In this document: one piece after another, positions 16,726 through 19,828 of the stretch | Layout: every line of letters begins with the position of its first letter | Position numbering within the stretch: the stretch's first letter is position 1 | NCBI GenBank assembly: GCA_964508895.1 | Contig: CAZDWF010000068.1 | Location: forward strand, 1 to 19,828 | Origin: M55B132 sp964508895 | Lineage (GTDB): Bacteria; Bacteroidota; Bacteroidia; Bacteroidales; B18-G4 | DNA: 19,828 nt | Direction: 5' to 3' | Notes under the pieces: model-generated | What the model was told of the DNA's origin: nothing | Databases searched by the model: none | The model's input: only the letters and a program-made list of their open reading frames with translations | Program-made: the position numbers and the translations under genes

Positions 16726-16959
16726 GACCTTTCGGCAAGCTCAAGGCAGGCGTAGCGACTTTTCCGTGCGATTAGAAAGTTCTGATATACAAATGCTTGC
16801 TGCCAGGACCGGCCTTATGAAGTTTTGGTAGTATTTCAAGGATTCGTGATTGTAAAGAATACCCTTGTTTGATCTCGTCGAAGTCGCAGACAAGACGAGA
16901 GAGTTTGGGTAATTTAGTGAAAGAATCCGTAGAAATCAACAAAACTTTATGCAGCCTTG

Positions 16960-16977
16960 TCCCGATAGCTATCGGGA
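16960..16977. repeat. Perfect 18-base palindrome
   Basis: TCCCGATAGCTATCGGGA is fully self-complementary. A perfect palindrome without a loop is unlikely to be an intrinsic terminator; this core recurs in intergenic repeats of many Bacteroidota, from memory. Confidence 0.75.
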
Positions 16978-16980
16978 TTG

Positions 16981-17039
16981 GTACCTTTTTTATCAAGTTG
17001 AAGCGAAGCGTAAATCCCGCTTTGCGGGAAAAAAGGTAC
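16981..17039. repeat. Nested hairpin: 11-base outer arms around a GC-rich inner stem
   Basis: GTACCTTTTTT (16981-16991) pairs perfectly with AAAAAAGGTAC (17029-17039). Inside, TCCCGC (17015-17020) pairs with GCGGGA (17024-17029) around a TTT loop; the two stems share one base, so they are alternatives or stack. It could terminate transcription approaching the lan genes, or be another repeat unit. Confidence 0.6.
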
Positions 17040-17148
17040 ATTATTTTTCATAAATAAAAAGCTCTGAAAGCCTATCTATTGCTTAATAGTAGAAAATTGT
17101 TGATAAAATTATTGAGAATCAGGGGTAACAAATCCGTGCTTTTGGTAT

Positions 17149-17162
17149 TAAGTAATGAACAT
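17149..17162 (+). repeat. 14-base direct repeat, right copy
   Basis: TAAGTAATGAACAT, identical to 16439-16452, ending 24 bases before the lanC ATG, where promoter elements would be expected. A TTTG at 17141-17144 could be a -33 box, but no good -7 box follows at the right distance, so no promoter is called. Confidence 0.75.
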
Positions 17163-17186
17163 TAATTCTTGATAAAGTTTGTTGAC

Positions 17187-18398
17187 ATGGAAAGGGGCAA
17201 CAAAGATCTGAACAGAAGAATTGCTAGAAAGATCAGACAAATTGCTGAGTCTTTTACTAACAATCGATTTGTTCCTCATGCTGATCCGGGTCTGTTCTGT
17301 GGCAAGACAGGCCTGGCCCTTTTTCTTTTTAATTATTCCCTGGAGCATGGTGATCAAAGAAAGTATAACAAAGCTGCCAGGCTTATTCACGATGTAGTTA
17401 ACAAAGATCTGGTCAAATTCTCTCATCCTTCATTTTCCGAAGGAATTGCCGGGATAGCCTGGGCAACAGATTTTATTAATGAAAATAAATTCATGAGTTT
17501 TAAACTCAGAGACTTCTTTGACAAGACTGACAAGCTGGTATTTATGGCTGGCAAAGAATATGTGAGAGATAATAACTGGGACTATTTGCATAGTGCGATT
17601 GGAACAGGTCTGTATTTTTTGAAAAGAGATACAAAATTTAGCAATGAGTACCTGGAATTTTTAGTTAATGAATTATATTCAAAAGCAATATTTTTTGAAG
17701 GAGGCATATATTGGAAATCATATATAGATTCAGAAAAATCATCAGGCATAAATCTAGGACTAGCTCATGGATTACCTGGAATTCTGATTTTTCTATCCAA
17801 AATATACCTTAAGGGAATAAATATTGTTAAAACAATCAGGCTAATACAGGGTATCATTGATTTCTTTGATCATTGCAAGCAGGATAATAATGCAGTCGGA
17901 TCATATTATCCAAATTGGATCATGGACCTTCAGAAACCAGAAAGAGGATATAGCAGACTTGCATGGTGCTATGGTGATATTGGAGTAGGTTTATCAATAT
18001 TCTTTGGAGGTCAGTCAACAGGAAATGATAGTTGGAAGTCTAAAGGATTAGAAATCCTGAAAGAAACTACTAAAAGAAGAGATCTTAAAACCAATTTTAT
18101 TATAGATGCAGGGTTTTGTCATGGCTCTGCCGGTCTGGCTCATGTTTATAGAAAATTATTTGATATAACAGAACAGAATATTTTCAAAAAGACATCAGAT
18201 TATTGGGTAGAAACAACATTAGAACTTGCCACTTTTCATGATGGTGTGGCAGGATATAAATCCTGTCTATCGATTGGTCATGCAAAATGGGTAATAGATA
18301 CTGGTTTGCTGGAAGGCATATCAGGAATTGGTCTCACTTTAATGTATTGTCTAAATGGGCAAGATCCAGCATGGGATGAATGCATGATGTTGAGCTAA
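17187..18398 (+). CDS. lanC: Lanthionine synthetase C family protein (lanthipeptide cyclase)
   Basis: 403 residues from the ATG at 17187. An in-frame TTG at 17169 would add six residues, but the ATG is preferred. The seven Gly-rich repeats of the LanC alpha/alpha toroid are visible: CGKTG, EGIAG, IGTG, HGLPG, GDIG, HGSAG and EGISG. Zinc ligands are all present: Cys261 in AWCYGD, Cys311-His312 in GFCHGSAG. His194 in GLAHGLPG matches the conserved active-site His. LanC joins cysteine thiols to dehydrated Ser/Thr, forming lanthionine rings in a class I lanthipeptide. Only 23 bases separate it from lanB, so one operon. The closing text DPAWDECMMLS is typical of bacterial LanC. Base composition is more AT-rich than in purL. 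The substrate peptide is not in this window. Confidence 0.93.
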   Translation: MERGNKDLNRRIARKIRQIAESFTNNRFVPHADPGLFCGKTGLALFLFNYSLEHGDQRKYNKAARLIHDVVNKDLVKFSHPSFSEGIAGIAWATDFINENKFMSFKLRDFFDKTDKLVFMAGKEYVRDNNWDYLHSAIGTGLYFLKRDTKFSNEYLEFLVNELYSKAIFFEGGIYWKSYIDSEKSSGINLGLAHGLPGILIFLSKIYLKGINIVKTIRLIQGIIDFFDHCKQDNNAVGSYYPNWIMDLQKPERGYSRLAWCYGDIGVGLSIFFGGQSTGNDSWKSKGLEILKETTKRRDLKTNFIIDAGFCHGSAGLAHVYRKLFDITEQNIFKKTSDYWVETTLELATFHDGVAGYKSCLSIGHAKWVIDTGLLEGISGIGLTLMYCLNGQDPAWDECMMLS

Positions 18399-18421
18399 TT
18401 AATTCAGAAAAGCGAATCTAA

Positions 18422-19828
18422 ATGTCAACAAGTATTTTTATAGAACCTTTTAAAGGCTATTTAATCAGAACACCTCATTTTCCGTATTCAAAACTTAAAG
18501 AAGCATTAATCAATAATAGTTTTCGGAAGGAAATGGTTTTAAGACTATTGCAAAATCCAGTGTTTATGGAGGCAATATATTTATCATCAAAAGACCTCTT
18601 TTATGAATGTATAAAAATTGAAAATGCTGATTTAGAAAATGAAAAATACCTGAGAATAATTTCCACTTTATTACAATACTTCATCAGGATATCAAGCAGG
18701 TCAACTCCTTTTGGTTTATTTGCTGGCATAGGCTATGGTTCATGGGGAGATAGAAATGAGATTAATATTAAGAGATTTAAATATTCCATTATGCATGATA
18801 TGGAAAGCCTGGAATATTATTCAGAGAGCCTGAAAAAAAACAATCACTATATAAAAAGATCTCAACTGTATACAAATTCAACACTATATAAAGTCTCAAA
18901 TGAATATAGATACTTTGCAAAATCAAGAACCAGTAAGGCTTACAAATTGATTAAAGTAAATGTAAATAATCTTACAAAGTACATTATAGAAGAATCTTCA
19001 AAAGGCATTGGACATACCTTGTTGAAGAAAAAACTTCATAGTAAGAATATGAGCGAAAGGAGAGCAGAAAGGATTATTAATGAAGCTATAGAAAATCAAT
19101 TATTACACACAAACCTCAATGATAATATTTATGGAACTCCTTATTTAGAAGGAGAAAAATCTCACTTTAATACTTTCAAAGAATGCAAGTCTGTTTTTAA
19201 GCATATCTCTGAAGTCAAAATTTCAGATTATCCATATATCCCAGGAAATAATATTGACGACCTGCAGGAAAATTCAAAAAGGATTAAAGAATCAACAGCA
19301 AAGGAGTCACATCCAGCTTCGTTCTACTCAAACCTCATGTTTGATACAAACGATGCAACCTTAGATACAGGTTTAATAGATACAATAAATAATGGGATCA
19401 ATGTTCTTCTTAGAATTTATAATAACACTTCAAACTCTGAATACCTGAAAGAGTTCATTAATAAGTTCCTGGAGAAATATGATCAAAAAGAAATAATGCT
19501 TTTAAAAGCTCTCGATCCTGAAATTGGAATTCAATTTGATTCTGAATCCTTGAATAACTATTATTTCCCAATAAATCAATCTGAATTTTATCAAAATGCA
19601 AATCCTAGAGAAATACATATTAAGAGTCTGAATGGATTGCTCATCAAACTAATTAATAAATCTACATTAAACAATTCAATCGAATCAGAAATTCTGGATG
19701 AAGATTTACATAGCAAAACTTCATCTGACATTTTGCCTGAAACATTTAATGTTTTCTTTCAAATTCTTGATTTGGAAAAAGATAAGCATAAAGTATTTTT
19801 GAAGAGCATTAGTGGGCCCAGTGCTAAT
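18422..19828 (+). CDS. lanB: Lantibiotic dehydratase, N-terminal part (cut by window end)
   Basis: 469 codons are open from the ATG at 18422 to the window end; full LanB proteins are usually near 1000 residues. Landmarks of the LanB glutamylation domain: FIEPFKGYLIRTPHFP at the start, ISSRSTPFGLFAGIGYGSWG (residues 90-109), then KFLEKYDQKEIMLLKALDPE and LKSISGPSAN at the cut. The domain uses glutamyl-tRNA to glutamylate Ser/Thr of the precursor; a downstream elimination domain (SpaB_C-like) then gives dehydroalanine or dehydrobutyrine. Whether that elimination domain is on the same chain or a separate gene cannot be seen. It follows lanC by 23 bases. Gene order C before B differs from nisin-type operons. 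18481-18540 has only 17 G/C of 60, much lower than parts of purL. Confidence 0.95.
   Translation, partial: MSTSIFIEPFKGYLIRTPHFPYSKLKEALINNSFRKEMVLRLLQNPVFMEAIYLSSKDLFYECIKIENADLENEKYLRIISTLLQYFIRISSRSTPFGLFAGIGYGSWGDRNEINIKRFKYSIMHDMESLEYYSESLKKNNHYIKRSQLYTNSTLYKVSNEYRYFAKSRTSKAYKLIKVNVNNLTKYIIEESSKGIGHTLLKKKLHSKNMSERRAERIINEAIENQLLHTNLNDNIYGTPYLEGEKSHFNTFKECKSVFKHISEVKISDYPYIPGNNIDDLQENSKRIKESTAKESHPASFYSNLMFDTNDATLDTGLIDTINNGINVLLRIYNNTSNSEYLKEFINKFLEKYDQKEIMLLKALDPEIGIQFDSESLNNYYFPINQSEFYQNANPREIHIKSLNGLLIKLINKSTLNNSIESEILDEDLHSKTSSDILPETFNVFFQILDLEKDKHKVFLKSISGPSAN

Larger units (their letters stand above)
16368..17186. other. 819-base gene-free, repeat-rich gap before the lan genes
   Basis: No credible gene on either strand. 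Short open frames here, such as the plus-strand one at 16563-16775 and the minus-strand ones at 16431-16682 and 16772-17041, read through palindromes and give the familiar repeat-derived peptide type (for example GHSERSVAESKN and VPIPIAIG), so they are taken as spurious. The stretch holds a 14-base direct repeat at both ends, a long imperfect inverted repeat, an 8-base tandem repeat and two compact palindromes, listed separately. It divides a housekeeping gene (holA) from an accessory biosynthetic locus. Confidence 0.75.

Noticed and set aside
16431..16775. Overlapping open frames on both strands (minus 16431-16682, plus 16563-16775)
   Set aside because: They run through the inverted and tandem repeats and give repeat-type peptides such as GHSERSVAESKN; no family resemblance.
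16772..17041. Minus-strand 89-codon open frame in the repeat gap
   Set aside because: Its first third is the translation of the two palindromes (VPIPIAIG comes from the 18-base palindrome), no domain is recognisable, and the rest has no start signal of its own.
17169..17171. TTG as the start of lanC
   Set aside because: It overlaps the direct-repeat leader and adds only six residues; the ATG at 17187 is a more normal start.

Overview
The window looks like chromosomal DNA of a Bacteroidota (Bacteroidia-like) bacterium. The evidence is an exported protease with a type IX secretion (T9SS) C-terminal sorting domain, Bacteroidota-type -7 boxes (TAnnTTTG) before purL and the protease gene, weak Shine-Dalgarno sequences, AT-rich DNA, PF14376-type haem-binding proteins and a long single-chain PurL.

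Layout. 1-3886 (+): an envelope transport operon with the 3' part of an MMPL/RND exporter, a LolA-like periplasmic protein and a DUF1302-like outer-membrane barrel; the first two overlap by ATGA. 3996-4873 (+): two small single-CxxCH haem-binding proteins overlapping by GTGA. 4889-9324 (-): an alginate-export-type porin, a papain-like (C1) T9SS cysteine protease and a GluR0-like ligand-gated potassium channel. 9573-15241 (+): thioredoxin reductase trxB, a cation diffusion facilitator with an unusual metal site, and purL. 15365-16367 (-): holA (DNA polymerase III delta), which is split by a frameshift at a run of eight A.

16368-17186 is an 819-base stretch with no credible gene. It is full of small palindromes, an imperfect long inverted repeat, an 8-base tandem repeat and a spaced 14-base direct repeat. 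Immediately after it begins the most interesting locus: lanC (lanthionine cyclase) followed 23 bases later by the N-terminal 469 codons of lanB (tRNA-Glu-dependent dehydratase), cut by the window end. This is the left edge of a class I lanthipeptide cluster. No precursor peptide lies in the visible part, so precursor, the rest of LanB and any exporter should lie to the right.

How the genes work together. The first operon probably moves a hydrophobic or lipid-like substrate between inner and outer membrane. The haem-binding pair is probably redox-linked. trxB and the CDF gene are co-transcribed by spacing. The lan genes appear to be an accessory natural-product island placed beside housekeeping genes.
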